Of a stretch of 64,000 nucleotides of DNA, positions 46,766 through 57,400 are shown piece by piece. Both the position numbers and the translations under genes were made by a program. Origin of the DNA: Burkholderia sp. WAC0059. Its GTDB lineage: Bacteria > Pseudomonadota > Gammaproteobacteria > Burkholderiales > Burkholderiaceae. A model generated the notes under the pieces. That model saw only the letters and a list, made by a program, of their open reading frames with translations. It searched no databases and had not been told where the DNA came from. How positions within the stretch are numbered: position 1 is the first letter of the stretch; every line of letters starts with the position of its first letter. The stretch is taken from NCBI RefSeq assembly GCF_002870125.1, contig NZ_PNEO01000001.1, positions 248,001 to 312,000 on the forward strand, given 5' to 3'.

Positions 46766-46795
46766 CGCGACGCGCCCGACGGGCGCGTCGCGTTT
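46766..46795 (+). terminator. Strong hairpin terminator after the FAD/Fe-S oxidase gene
   Basis: CGCGACGCGCCC at 46766-46777 pairs perfectly with GGGCGCGTCGCG at 46781-46792 (12 bp, 3-nt loop GAC), then TTT. The stem is very stable and begins 3 bp after the stop codon, closing the MFS-oxidase operon and marking the left border of the adhesin block. Confidence 0.65.
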
Positions 46796-46872
46796 CTCAC
46801 CGGCGGGCGCGAATCGGCCCCGGACGCGCGGAAGGCCGGCGTGCGGCGCTCGGCCGGCACGGCATCTACAAA

Positions 46873-46890
46873 AATAGAATCCGTTCTATT
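46873..46890. promoter_or_regulatory. Palindrome in the AT-rich region upstream of the OmpA-type lipoprotein gene
   Basis: AATAGAA and TTCTATT are exact inverted copies separated by TCCG. The surrounding 46860-46960 is AT-rich and probably contains the promoter of the block starting at 47040. The palindrome could be an operator; no known regulator consensus is assigned. Confidence 0.35.
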
Positions 46891-47039
46891 CAACGAAATC
46901 CATTCGATTGCAATAATTTCGCGGATATCAGGTTCTCGGTAATTTTTCGAGTTCGCCACCTGAAACGAATTGCAGGCCGTACCCGGTGGCGTAGCGAATC
47001 TGGCCCATTACATCCGGTGTCTATCCGGTATCCCGAATC

Positions 47040-47735
47040 ATGAAAACAGGCTTGTTGCCCGCAATCGTCGCCGTTTTGTCGATGTCTTTTCTGGCTGGAT
47101 GCTCGTCCTGGTCCGGTCCGCTGCAGAACAGCGCGTCCGTGACGCTGAGCGGCAACGTCAAGGCCTGGCGCGTGCAGTGCGCCGGGCTGTTCGAATCGTC
47201 CGAAACCTGCATGACCCGGGCGCGCGAGATTTGCGGCAAGCAGCCGGTTCAGGTCGTCTCGTCCGCTCAGCCCAGCGTTGTCGGTGGGTTACGCGAATAT
47301 ACCTTCCAGTGCGGCGTGCCGGCGCAACCTCAACCGCAACCTCCGCAGGCCCAACCTCAGCCTCAGCCGCCGCGAGCCGAGGTGCCGCGTCAGCTCGCGC
47401 TGAGCGGCAATGCCCATTTCGCGACCGGTAAGGCCGATTTGACGTCTGACGCAACGGCTGTGCTGGATCGGCTTGTCGTCGCCAGCGTCGGCGCCGTGCC
47501 GGTCGTGGTCAAGATCGACGGCTACACGGACTCGACCGGGCCGGCCGAATTGAACAGGCGACTCTCGCTCGCGCGTGCCCGGTCCGTGCAGTCCTGGTTC
47601 GTTGCCCACGGGTTGTCGGCACAGCAGTACGAGATCAAGGGTTTCGGCAGTGCGAACCCGGTGGCCTCCAATGCGACACCGGCGGGCCGTGCGGAGAACC
47701 GGCGCGTCGAGGTTTCGATTAATGGCCGGAACTGA
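47040..47735 (+). CDS. OmpA-family lipoprotein with unusual four-Cys N-terminal domain
   Basis: A 231-residue outer-membrane or periplasmic lipoprotein, lipobox LAGC (lipid Cys 21). Residues about 25-95 form a small domain with four more Cys (VQCAGLF, SETCMT, EICGKQ, TFQCGVP), followed by a Pro/Gln linker (about 97-120) and an OmpA peptidoglycan-binding domain (about 128-229; DGYTDSTGPAELNRRLSLAR, GFGSANPVASNATPAGRAEN). The Cys domain is clearly paralogous to the whole of the small lipoprotein encoded at 60297-60611. It opens the adhesin block and may anchor something to peptidoglycan near the trimeric autotransporter. Confidence 0.88.
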   Translation: MKTGLLPAIVAVLSMSFLAGCSSWSGPLQNSASVTLSGNVKAWRVQCAGLFESSETCMTRAREICGKQPVQVVSSAQPSVVGGLREYTFQCGVPAQPQPQPPQAQPQPQPPRAEVPRQLALSGNAHFATGKADLTSDATAVLDRLVVASVGAVPVVVKIDGYTDSTGPAELNRRLSLARARSVQSWFVAHGLSAQQYEIKGFGSANPVASNATPAGRAENRRVEVSINGRN

Positions 47736-47769
47736 ATTCCAGGTGTTGGCCGGGCAGGGAAGTTGACGG

Positions 47770-48027
47770 ATGGCATTGCTGGACAGTCTCCTTGCCCGGG
47801 TGGCGGTCAAGTCGTCGGGGTCCGGCGGCCGGCGTGTGCTGGTACGCATACTGCTCGATGATGCAGGGCGGGTGCAGGGCGTGCAACTCAAGCGTAGTTG
47901 CGGCGATCCCTCTCTTGACGCGTTAGCCCTGGCCGAATTGCAAAACGGCCGTTATCCGGTTAATCACTTGGGCTCTAAAACGTCGCGGCGCTGGCACGAC
48001 GTGGCTTATACCGTCGACAAGCCGTGA
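47770..48027 (+). CDS. TonB C-terminal-like mini-protein
   Basis: An 85-residue protein resembling only the TonB C-terminal domain: VLVRILLDDAGRVQGVQLKRSCGDPSLDALALAELQ (shown in part: VRILLDDAGRVQGVQLKRS and GDPSLDALALAEL). The fold pattern strand-GxV-strand-SsGdpxLDxxAl is intact. It lacks the membrane anchor and Pro-rich spacer of TonB and has no signal peptide, so a normal energy-transducing role is doubtful. It lies 34 bp after the OmpA lipoprotein gene and is probably co-transcribed. Confidence 0.65.
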   Translation: MALLDSLLARVAVKSSGSGGRRVLVRILLDDAGRVQGVQLKRSCGDPSLDALALAELQNGRYPVNHLGSKTSRRWHDVAYTVDKP

Positions 48028-48213
48028 GCGCCTCTGGCGGGGCTTGGCAAGGAAGCCGGGCGCGCCGTCTTTTCTATTTCCATTCGAAGCCGATTTTCGG
48101 TGCGCGAATGACGCGGCGACGCGTCGATGCCGTATCGCGACGCGATTCGAAATTATCGAGTCCGCCGAATTCCGCAGCATACGGCTCGCGAAGCATACGT
48201 TTGACCGATCATC

Positions 48214-49290
48214 ATGAAGAACGCAGAAAAGAAGCCTTCGGCATCTGGCGGCAGCGGAAAGTCATCCGCTGCCGCGACGAATGCCGAAGTCGACGCGCTC
48301 AACCGGCGGGCATTGCAGCACATGCAGGCTGGAAGGCTGGCCGATGCGCGACAGTTACTGACCGACGCACTCGGCATGCAACCCGAAAAGGCGGAGACGC
48401 TGAGCAATCTCGGATTGCTGCAGGCGATCGAGGGGCATGTCGATCCGGCTATCGATTTTTATCGCCGCGCGATTGCGGCCAAGCCCGATCTGGTCGAGGC
48501 GCATTTCAATCTGGCCACGGCTCTGTACGGGCAGGCGCAGCATGCGGCGGCGGAGGCGTCCTGGCTGAAGGCGAAGGCGCTTCGTCCCGACAACGCCGAA
48601 ATTCATTTCAGCCTTGCCACTCTGTACCGGGAGACGGGTCGCGAGAGCGAGGCGCGCCAGTCGTATCGCCAGGCGATCGACCTGAAGCCCGGGTACGCGC
48701 AGGCACATCACGACCTCGGCGTGGTTCTGCTGTCCGGGGGCAGTCTGGAGGAGGCCGGGCAGGCATTCGAGAAGGCGATTGCCTGTCAGCCTTCCTATGC
48801 TAGTGCTTTCTACAACTTGTCGATCGTACTCAAACGCGATGGACGCCAGGCCGAAGCGGAGACGGCCCAGCGCAAAGCCATTGCGTTGCGTCCGGCGCCC
48901 CAGGTCGAGGACTACAACAATCTCGGCATTCTGCTGACCGAGTCGAAGAAAACGAAAGAAGCCGAGGCTGCCTTTCGACAAGCCATTGCGCTAGACGCCG
49001 AGCGGGGCGAACCGCACGGCAACCTGGGCAATCTGCTTCGCGATGCCGGCCGCTATTCCGAGTCGGAGGTGGCGTTGCGCGCAGCCGTGCGCCTCATGCC
49101 CGAATCCGCGGAGCTGCATGACGGACTGGGCCTGTTGCTATACCAGACCGGTCGGTTCGAGGCGGCCGAGCTGGCCTTCCGGACAGCCATCACGCTGCGC
49201 CCGGATTTCGAGGGCGCGCAAAGCCACTTGCGCGCGCTTCAACACGACCTGAATTCCGGCGCCGACGAGCAGGTGCCGGACGGCGCGTAA
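48214..49290 (+). CDS. TPR-repeat protein
   Basis: A 358-residue cytoplasmic protein made of about nine consecutive tetratricopeptide repeats after a Lys/Ser-rich N-terminus of about 25 residues. Units such as AHFNLATALYGQAQHAAAEA and AFYNLSIVLKRDGRQAEAE show the W/L-G-Y-A-P pattern; the last unit ends near residue 335. There is no catalytic domain and no signal peptide. It lies between the OmpA/TonB-C-like genes and the halogenase gene. A scaffold or substrate-docking role for the modification enzymes of this block is possible but unproven. Confidence 0.85.
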   Translation: MKNAEKKPSASGGSGKSSAAATNAEVDALNRRALQHMQAGRLADARQLLTDALGMQPEKAETLSNLGLLQAIEGHVDPAIDFYRRAIAAKPDLVEAHFNLATALYGQAQHAAAEASWLKAKALRPDNAEIHFSLATLYRETGRESEARQSYRQAIDLKPGYAQAHHDLGVVLLSGGSLEEAGQAFEKAIACQPSYASAFYNLSIVLKRDGRQAEAETAQRKAIALRPAPQVEDYNNLGILLTESKKTKEAEAAFRQAIALDAERGEPHGNLGNLLRDAGRYSESEVALRAAVRLMPESAELHDGLGLLLYQTGRFEAAELAFRTAITLRPDFEGAQSHLRALQHDLNSGADEQVPDGA

Positions 49291-49365
49291 TCGGCATGAA
49301 GTCGGGGCGATAACGCCTGCTGCGGCCCCGAGATGGTGGCCGCATTTATCGAATAGGGATACGAG

Positions 49366-50889
49366 ATGCTGAATTTCCGGGCAATGCGCGACTTTGTCGT
49401 CCTGGGGGGCGGAACCGCTGGATGGTTTGCCGCGCTCGAGTTGCATCGTCTCTTTGGCGAGCGGGCTTCGATTACGGTGGTCGAGTCGCCGCGAGTCAGC
49501 GTGATCGGCGTCGGCGAGGGCGGTATTCTGAACTTGCCGGCGGCGCTGCAGCGTTACGGAATCGACGAAGACGAGTTCGCCAGCAAGACGGGCGCCGTCA
49601 TCAAGTTGGGTTTCGAGTATGCGGGATGGAACACCGGGCGCGACGACGAGACTTTCTATCACCTGTTTCATCACGTGCCGCAACGAGTCGACAGGCAATC
49701 GGTCGATAGTATCGTGCCCTGGTGGGCCATGCTTGTCGCCCATGGGATCGGCGTCCAGTATGCGGTCGATTCGCTCCCGCTCATTCTCGACAACGCGTCG
49801 CAGGACGAGGTGCGGGCGGCGCGGGCGTCGGCCGGCGAGAGAATGCCCGCGTCCATGCACTTCGATGCACATCGGGTAGCGGCCTGGCTCAAGCAGGTGG
49901 CGACAAGTCGCGGCATTGCGCTGCGCACGGCGAACGTGCTTGGCCTCGACGTTGCATCGGAGAGCGGATGGGTGCGTGGCCTCCGGCTCGAAGGCGAGGA
50001 GGCGCTGTTGCCGGTCGACTTCATGGTCGATGCCTCCGGCTTCGCACGCATGGCGCTTCAGCGAACCTACGGGATGCCGATGCGCTCGTTCGGCGAACAT
50101 CTGATTCTCGACCGTGCGATTCCGTTCTATATCGCGCACCCGCGCAAGAATCCGCGTCTCGTGACACGCTCGCTGGCGATGAACGCCGGCTGGATGTGGC
50201 AGATCCCGGAACACGAGCGAGTGGGGTGCGGCTACGTTTTTTCGAGTGCGCATATCGGAGAAGACGAAGCGCTGGCGGAAATCGAGGCTCGGCTCGGCCA
50301 GAAGGTCGAGCCGGAGCGCACGATCAGTTTCAGCGCTGGGCACTTCGAAGACGTCTGGGTCGGTAACGTCATGGCCGTGGGCCTGGCGTCGGGCTTCATC
50401 GAGCCGCTCGAGGCAACGTCGATCGGGCAAATGCTCGGACAGGTTTGTGCATTCGGCGATACGGTCGCGGCCAGCGGTTACGTCGTGCCGAGAACGACGA
50501 TCCGCACGTTCAACCACCGCAACAGGCTCGACTGGGAAGGCATTCGCGATTTTCTGCGCCTGCACTACGACGTTCGGCGGCGCGATACGGCTTTCTGGCG
50601 CGACGTCACGTCTCAGGCATTGCCGGAGAGCTATGCGGCGCTGAAGGAGGCGTGGCAGCACCGGTTGCCGAGAACCGTGGATCTGAATGCCTACCGAGCC
50701 GGCCACGTCATGCACTTCGATTTCACGAGCTGGATGGCCGTTGGTCAGGGCGTGGGCGTGATACCGGAGCAGGCGGCCGCGGCCGATCTCGCGGGGTTGC
50801 CTCGCGGAGTGGTGCTGGAGGCGCACGAATTCATGAAAGGTGTCACACGCCGGTTTCCCCAGGCAGTGGGTGGACATGCGCCGCATTAA
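49366..50889 (+). CDS. Flavin-dependent tryptophan halogenase-family protein
   Basis: A 507-residue enzyme of the PrnA/RebH family, which chlorinates or brominates indole-type substrates using FADH2 and oxygen. The nucleotide-binding motif GGGTAGW (14-20), the catalytic Lys at about residue 80 (GAVIKLGFEY), the diagnostic GWMWQIP (275-281) and the Glu of GFIEPLEAT (about 349) are all present, so halogenase chemistry is plausible. The length is close to the usual 510-540. The ATG at 49366 is preceded by AATAGGGAT. No flavin reductase gene is adjacent. It lies in the adhesin block rather than in a natural-product cluster, and its substrate cannot be named. Confidence 0.88.
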   Translation: MLNFRAMRDFVVLGGGTAGWFAALELHRLFGERASITVVESPRVSVIGVGEGGILNLPAALQRYGIDEDEFASKTGAVIKLGFEYAGWNTGRDDETFYHLFHHVPQRVDRQSVDSIVPWWAMLVAHGIGVQYAVDSLPLILDNASQDEVRAARASAGERMPASMHFDAHRVAAWLKQVATSRGIALRTANVLGLDVASESGWVRGLRLEGEEALLPVDFMVDASGFARMALQRTYGMPMRSFGEHLILDRAIPFYIAHPRKNPRLVTRSLAMNAGWMWQIPEHERVGCGYVFSSAHIGEDEALAEIEARLGQKVEPERTISFSAGHFEDVWVGNVMAVGLASGFIEPLEATSIGQMLGQVCAFGDTVAASGYVVPRTTIRTFNHRNRLDWEGIRDFLRLHYDVRRRDTAFWRDVTSQALPESYAALKEAWQHRLPRTVDLNAYRAGHVMHFDFTSWMAVGQGVGVIPEQAAAADLAGLPRGVVLEAHEFMKGVTRRFPQAVGGHAPH

Positions 50890-51403
50890 GTGCTGCGGGA
50901 ATTTCTGCATTCATCGGGGATTTATTCTTTATTGCATTGGCTGAATACGCCTGACGGACGATCCGTTTTGGCGTGTCATTCATATTGAGTCGACGGATAA
51001 ATAGTCGCCCATGCTTGTCATTGGGAAGGGGGTTATTTTGCCCTTTGAAAAAGGTGGTCGATTTTATAAATGGCATGTTTGTCGATGTTCTATTTCGTGT
51101 TGAGAATTTTGTTTGTCAACAATATTCAGGTGGAATTTGGATCTGAATTCCGGGTTGATCGAGGTCAATCTCACTTTGGGCGTAGGTCGATAAATTCCGG
51201 GTGCGCTAAAAGATAAATTGCTCTGCTGTTTATAAAAATATAGATATCGAAGTAGATATTTGTAAATTGATCGTGGTGATTTGATTGCTGCCTTAAATGA
51301 GATAGGTAAAAGGCATTCATTTCGTTTAACTAAATGAAATTAAAGGTGGTTGGGGTGTCTTTGAAATTCTGGATTGGGGGTTGTTTCGCCATCGGGGGTG
51401 GGG
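50890..51403. other. AT-rich region upstream of the trimeric autotransporter
   Basis: This is a 514-bp gene-free stretch, strikingly AT-rich for this genome: only 19 of 60 bases in 51241-51300 are G or C. It presumably contains the adhesin promoter and long leader and is the kind of sequence H-NS-like proteins bind. A short leftward open frame at 50843-51076 is not convincing. No clean single promoter can be named because many -10-like hexamers occur. Confidence 0.5.
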
Positions 51404-54400
51404 ATGAATAAGAGCTACAGAAGTGTCTATAACGAAGCGCTGGGGGCCTGGGTCGCCGTATCCGAAGTGGATAGCGCGAGGGGAAAGCGGACCCGGTCGA
51501 AGAAGGTTGCGGCGCTGGTGGCGACATCGATCGCGCTGGCCGGCATGCAGCTTGTTCCCTCCGGCGACGTTTATGCGTCGGTCGCGATAGCCGACGGGGG
51601 CGGTCTGGTGTCGGCCGGCAACGGCAATTCGCACTCGAATTCCAGTTCGAACGGAACCAGCGGTGGCGCGATCGCGTCGGGCAACGCCATCGCCATGGTT
51701 GGCGACGGCGACTGCACGAGACTCTCGCCGGCCAGCGGCCAGACGAATCTTTCCATGATCTACGGGTCCGGCACCAGCAATAACGGGCTCTACGGTTTCT
51801 CGAACCCGACGACTTCGGCGCAGGGCACGGGCAACACCTACAACCAGAATCCGACGAGCAGGGCTAATCCGAACACCTGGTCGACGGGGACGTCGGGCAC
51901 CGTGCAATTCACCTATAACGGCACCACGGCCTTCCGGACGGAGGCTTACGGTCTGAATTCGTTCGCGGAATCGTGCGACGCGCACGCGACGGGCCTCGGC
52001 TCCGGCGCCATCGGATGGGGCGCCAATTCGAGCGGCCCGACGTCCCAGGCGCTCGGCGTCTATGCCAACGCGAGCGGCGCGGGTGCGCTGGCTTTCGGCA
52101 CGCTGGCCGGCGCGTCGGCGCAGGATACGATCGCGGTGGGCACGCTTGCGAGTGCGTCTAGCACCAGCGCGATCGCCATCGGCGCGCAGACGACGGCCTC
52201 GGGCAACGCAGCCGTCGCGCTTGGCTACACGGCAACCGCCTCGGGCGACAATACCGTCGCCGTCGGCAACGGCGCCCAGGCGCTTTACGACGGCAGCGTG
52301 GCCATCGGCTACAACAGCTCGACGGGCGCCGCCGCGCCGGCCGGCACCGGTTACATGACCAACCAGGCCGCGCCGTCGGGCGAGGTGTCGGTCGGCAGTT
52401 CCGACAACCTGCGCCGCATCACCAACGTCGCGGACGGCTCCGATCCCACGGATGCCGTGACCGTCTCGCAGTTGAGCACGAGCAATTCGAGCCTTTCGAC
52501 CGGCATCGTCAGCCTCTCGACGACGGAGGCGGCGGACGTCTCCTCGCTCTCGACGGGTCTTTCGACGACCAACAGCACGGTGTCGAACCTCTCGACGTCG
52601 ACGTCCACGGGCATCGACTCGCTCTCGACGGGCATTGCCACGACGAACAGCAACCTGACCGTGCTGTCGCAATCGACCAGTACGGCCGTCGGCTCGCTGT
52701 CCACAACGCTTGGCTCCGCGGTGATGTACGACGACGCCACGCACGAGAGCGCGACGCTCGGCGGCGCCGGTGCGACGACGCCCGTCACGCTGACGAACGT
52801 TGCCGCCGGCGCGAATCCGCTCGACGCGGTGAACTTCGGGCAGTTGACCTCGCTGTCCACCACGGCCTCGTCGAGCGCGGCCTCGCTTTCCACCGCGGCG
52901 GCGTCGAGCACGGACTCGCTTTCCACGAGCATCGTCGCGGCCAACAGCCACGTGGCCAGCCTGTCCACGACGCTCGGCTCCACGGTCATGTACGACGACG
53001 CCACGCATACGGGCGTGACGCTCGGGGGCGCCGGCGCCACGACGCCCGTCACGCTGACGAACGTTGCCGCCGGTTCGAACCCGCTCGACGCGGTGAACTT
53101 CAGCCAGTTGGGTTCACTGTCTACGTCGGCGGCCACGAGTGCCGTTTCGCTTTCGACGGGCATCGCCACGGCCAATAGCACCGTTTCCCAGCTATCGTCC
53201 TCCACCAGCACCGCCCTCGCCAGCATCTCGTTCGCCGCCACCAATTCGGTGCTCTACGACGACACGGCGCATACGCACGTCACGCTCGGCGGCGCCAGCG
53301 CCACGACGCCCGTCACGCTGACGAACGTCGCGGCCGGCGTCGATCCGCTCGACGCCGTGAATTACAGTCAGTTGGGCTCGCTGTCCACGGCGACGGCCGC
53401 GGGCGTCGCTTCGCTTTCCACGGGCATCGTCGGGGCCGACAGCGGCGTTGCAAGTCTTTCGACCGCGACCGCCTCGAGCATGGGCACGCTGTCGACCGGC
53501 CTCAGTTCGCTTTCGTCGTCCACCTCGACGGACCTCGCCGCGCTTTCCGGTTCGACGTCCACGAGCCTCGGTTCGATCTCGACGAGCCTGAATTCGGTTT
53601 CGACCGGCCTCGGTTCGCTGTCCACCGGCGTTACCTCGCTCTCGACGGGGCTGGCCAACACCAACGATACGGTCGCCAGCCTGTCCACCGTCGCCTCCAC
53701 GGGCATCGGTTCGCTCTCGACCGGCGTGTATTCGCTCTCGACGGGGCTCCTCACGACCAACAGCACGGTCGCCTCGCTGTCTTCCGGCGTGAACACGCTG
53801 TCCGCATCCACGGCGGAGGGCCTTTCCACCGCGAACGTGAGCATCGGCAGCCTGTCGACGGGCTTCTCGACCATGAGCGGCACCGTCTCGCAGTTGTCCA
53901 CGGGCCTTCTCGGCCTGTCCGCCTCGATGTCGACCGCGACGACTTCGCTGTCGACGGGCCTCGGCAGCCTCTCGACGGCCACGTCGTCGAGCGAAGCGCT
54001 GCTGTCGAACAGCGTCTCGACGGTGGGCAGCAGCATGGCGTCCATCTCGGCCTCGGTTTCGACCGGCGCCGCCATCCTCTCGACGGGGCTTTCGACGACC
54101 AACAGCACCGTGGCCTCGTTGTCCACGATGGCGTCGACGGGCATCGACACGCTTTCCACGTCGCTGAGCACGACGACCAGCAACTTCGCCAGCCTGTCGG
54201 TATCGAGCTCGACCTCGGCTTCGTCGCTGTCCACCGGCCTTTCGACCGCGCAAAGCAACGTGGCGAGCCTGTCGTCTTCGACCTCGGCCGGCATCGCGTC
54301 GCTGTCCACGGGCAACCATTCGCTGTCGGCCTCCGTCTCGACGGGGCTTTCGACGGTCGGTTCGAGCGTCGGCAGCCTTTCGACGGGCCTCTCGACGGCC

Positions 54401-57400
54401 GAAGGCAACGTGGCTCAACTGTCCACGGGTCTCTCGACGACGAACAGCAACGTCTCCGTACTGTCGTCCTCGGCTTCGACGGGTTTCGCGTCGCTCTCGT
54501 CCGGCGTGACCGCACTCTCGGCTTCGACCTCGACCGGGCTTTCGACGGCCAACACGAACATCAGCAGCCTCTCGACCGGCGTCTCGACGACCAGCAGCAG
54601 CGTGGCGGTACTGTCGACGGGGCTGTCCACGACCAACAGTAACGTCGCCTCGCTGTCGGTGTCGGCTTCGACGGGCGTCGTCCAGCTCTCGACCGGTCTT
54701 TCGACGACGAACAGCAACGTGGCTTCGCTGTCGGTGTCGGCTTCGACCGGCATCAACTCGCTTTCGACGGTCGTTGCGACGGCAAGCAGCAACGTGGCGT
54801 CGCTTTCGTCCTCGGCATCGACCAGCGCGGGCTCGCTCTCGACGAGCGTGAACGCGCTGTCGGCGTCGACCTCGACGGGACTTTCGACGGTCAATACCAA
54901 CGTCGGTAGCCTGTCGACGGGGCTGTCGAGCACTACCAGCACCGTGTCCACGCTGTCGTCGGGCCTGTCGACCACGAACAGCACGGTTGCCTCGCTGTCG
55001 GTATCCTCCTCGACGGGCATGACCTCGCTCTCGACCGGTCTTTCGACGACGACCAGCAATGTCGCGTCGCTGTCGGTGTCGAGCTCGACGGGCATGACCT
55101 CGCTCTCGACGGGACTTTCGACCACGAACAGCGCGGTCGGCCAGCTCTCGGTTTCGGCCTCGACGGGCGTCGCTTCGCTTTCGACGGGCGTCGTCGCGCT
55201 GTCCGCGTCGACTTCGACGGGCCTCGCGGTCGCGAACCAGAACATCAGCAGCCTCTCGACGGGTCTCTCGACGACCAGCAGCAGCGTGTCGGTGCTGTCG
55301 ACGGGGCTGTCCACGACCAACAGCAACGTCGCTTCGCTGTCGGTTTCGGCTTCCACGGGCGTCGTCCAGCTCTCGACCGGTCTTTCCACGACGAACAGCA
55401 ACGTCGCGTCGTTGTCGGTGTCGTCCTCGACCGGCGTCATGTCGCTTTCGACGGGCCTTTCGACGACGGCCAGCAATGTGTCGAGCCTGTCCGTATCGAC
55501 CTCCACGACCACGGCGTCGCTCTCGAGCGGGCTGTCCTCGGCCAACGCAGGCATCACGACGCTGTCCGCGGGCGTGGTGAGCCTGTCGACCTCGGCTTCG
55601 ACCGGCATCTCCTCGCTCGGGGCCGGCCTCGATTCGACGAACAGCAACGTCGCGTCGCTGTCGGTATCGTCCTCGACAGGCGTCAGCTCGCTCTCGACAG
55701 TGCTCTCGACGACCGACAGCAACGTGGCCTCGCTGTCCACGTCGAGTTCGACGGGCGTCGCCTCGCTCTCGACGGGGCTTTCGACGACCGACAGCAACCT
55801 GACCGGCCTGTCGTCCTCGACCTCGAACAGCGTCTTCTCGCTGTCGAGCGGCCTCTCGACGACCAACAGCGGCCTGGCCGACCTGTCGGTTTCGACCGCC
55901 ACGGGCTTCAACCAGTTGTCGACGGGCTTCGTGTCGCTCTCGACAGGCATGACCGTGCTGTCCACGAACGTCGTCACGCTATCCGTTTCGACCTCGACGG
56001 GCGTCTCGTCGTTGTCCACGGGGCTCTCGACCACGAACGGCACCGTCTCCAGCCTGTCGCTCTCGGCCTCGACGGGCGTTGCCTCGCTCTCGACGGGCAT
56101 GTCGACGACGAACAGCAACATGGCTTCGCTGTCGGTGTCGTCGTCCACGACCGCGTCGTCGCTCTCCACGGGGCTGTCCACGGCCAACAGCGGCATCACC
56201 TCGCTGTCGGCTGGCGTGACGGACCTGTCCGCGTCGTCTTCGACGGGTATCGCCTCGTTGTCCACCGGTCTCGATACGACCAATAGCAACATGACGTCGC
56301 TGTCGGTGTCGGCTTCGAGCAGCGCGAGCTCGCTCTCGACGGGTCTTTCGACGGCGAACAGCAACGTGGCTTCGCTGTCGGTGTCGAGTTCGACGGGCCT
56401 CGCCTCGCTCTCGACCGGCCTCTCGACGACGGCCAGCGGCATGACGAGCCTCTCGGCATCGACCTCGGCTGGCATCGGCTCGCTTTCGACCGGCCTCAAC
56501 ACGACGAACAGCAACGTGGCCTCGCTCTCGACGTCGAGTTCCACGGGCATCTCGTCGCTGTCCACCGGCCTGTCGACGACGAACAGCAATGTGACCTCGC
56601 TGTCGGTCTCGACTTCGACGGGCCTTTCCTCGTTGTCCACGGGCCTCGACACGGCGAACAGCAACGTGGCCTCGCTGTCGACGTCGAGCTCGACCGGCAT
56701 CGCGTCGTTGTCCACGATCGTCTCGACGTCCGGGAGCAACGTGACTTCGCTGTCGGCCTCGGCCTCGGTCGGCATCGGTTCGCTTTCGACGGGCCTGTCG
56801 ACGACGGACAGCAACATGGCTTCGCTGTCGGTATCGAGTTCCGCGGGCATCGGCTCGCTCTCGACGGGTCTTTCGACGACCAACAGCACGGTGGCCAGCC
56901 TGTCGACCGGGATCGGCGACGCGCTTTCGACCGCCAGCTCGGTTTCGACCGGCATGAGTTCGCTGTCGACGGGGCTGTCCACGACGGTTTCGACGGTCAA
57001 CTCGATCTCGACCTCGGTCGAGCCGGTCGTCTCGATGATCAGCTCGGCGAACTCGGCCGGCGATGCGTTCGGCGGCGTGCTCTCCGGCGGCCGCAACGCC
57101 GACGGCACGGTGCAGACACAGGGGCAGACGGGCGGCGCGATCAGCAACGTCGATGCGTCGTCCTGCACTTCGGTGTCGGGCGTGGACGCCACGGGCACGG
57201 GGCTTTGCGCCAAGGCGCAGGGCGACGGCGCCACGGCCTACGGCTCAAACGCCGTGGCGAGCGGCACGGATACCACGGCGATCGGCTTCCGGGCCACGGC
57301 GACCTATGCCGGCTCGGTCGCGCTCGGCTACAACGCGCAGGCGATCGCCGATCCGACCGTCGCGATCGGCGCGAACTCGGTGGCCTCGGGCGACAACTCG

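Noticed and set aside
50843-51076. Minus-strand 77-codon open frame overlapping the halogenase end
   Set aside because: It overlaps the halogenase gene, shows no domain and appears to arise by chance in the AT-rich gap.
52724-57030. Regular short DNA repeats that could suggest a CRISPR array
   Set aside because: The repeats are in frame, degenerate, contiguous without unique spacers, and encode a coiled-coil protein.
54415-57234. 939-codon open frame on the minus strand opposite the adhesin stalk
   Set aside because: Its repetitive acidic product is the mirror of the low-complexity Ser/Thr codons on the plus strand; it has no family resemblance and no plausible start context.
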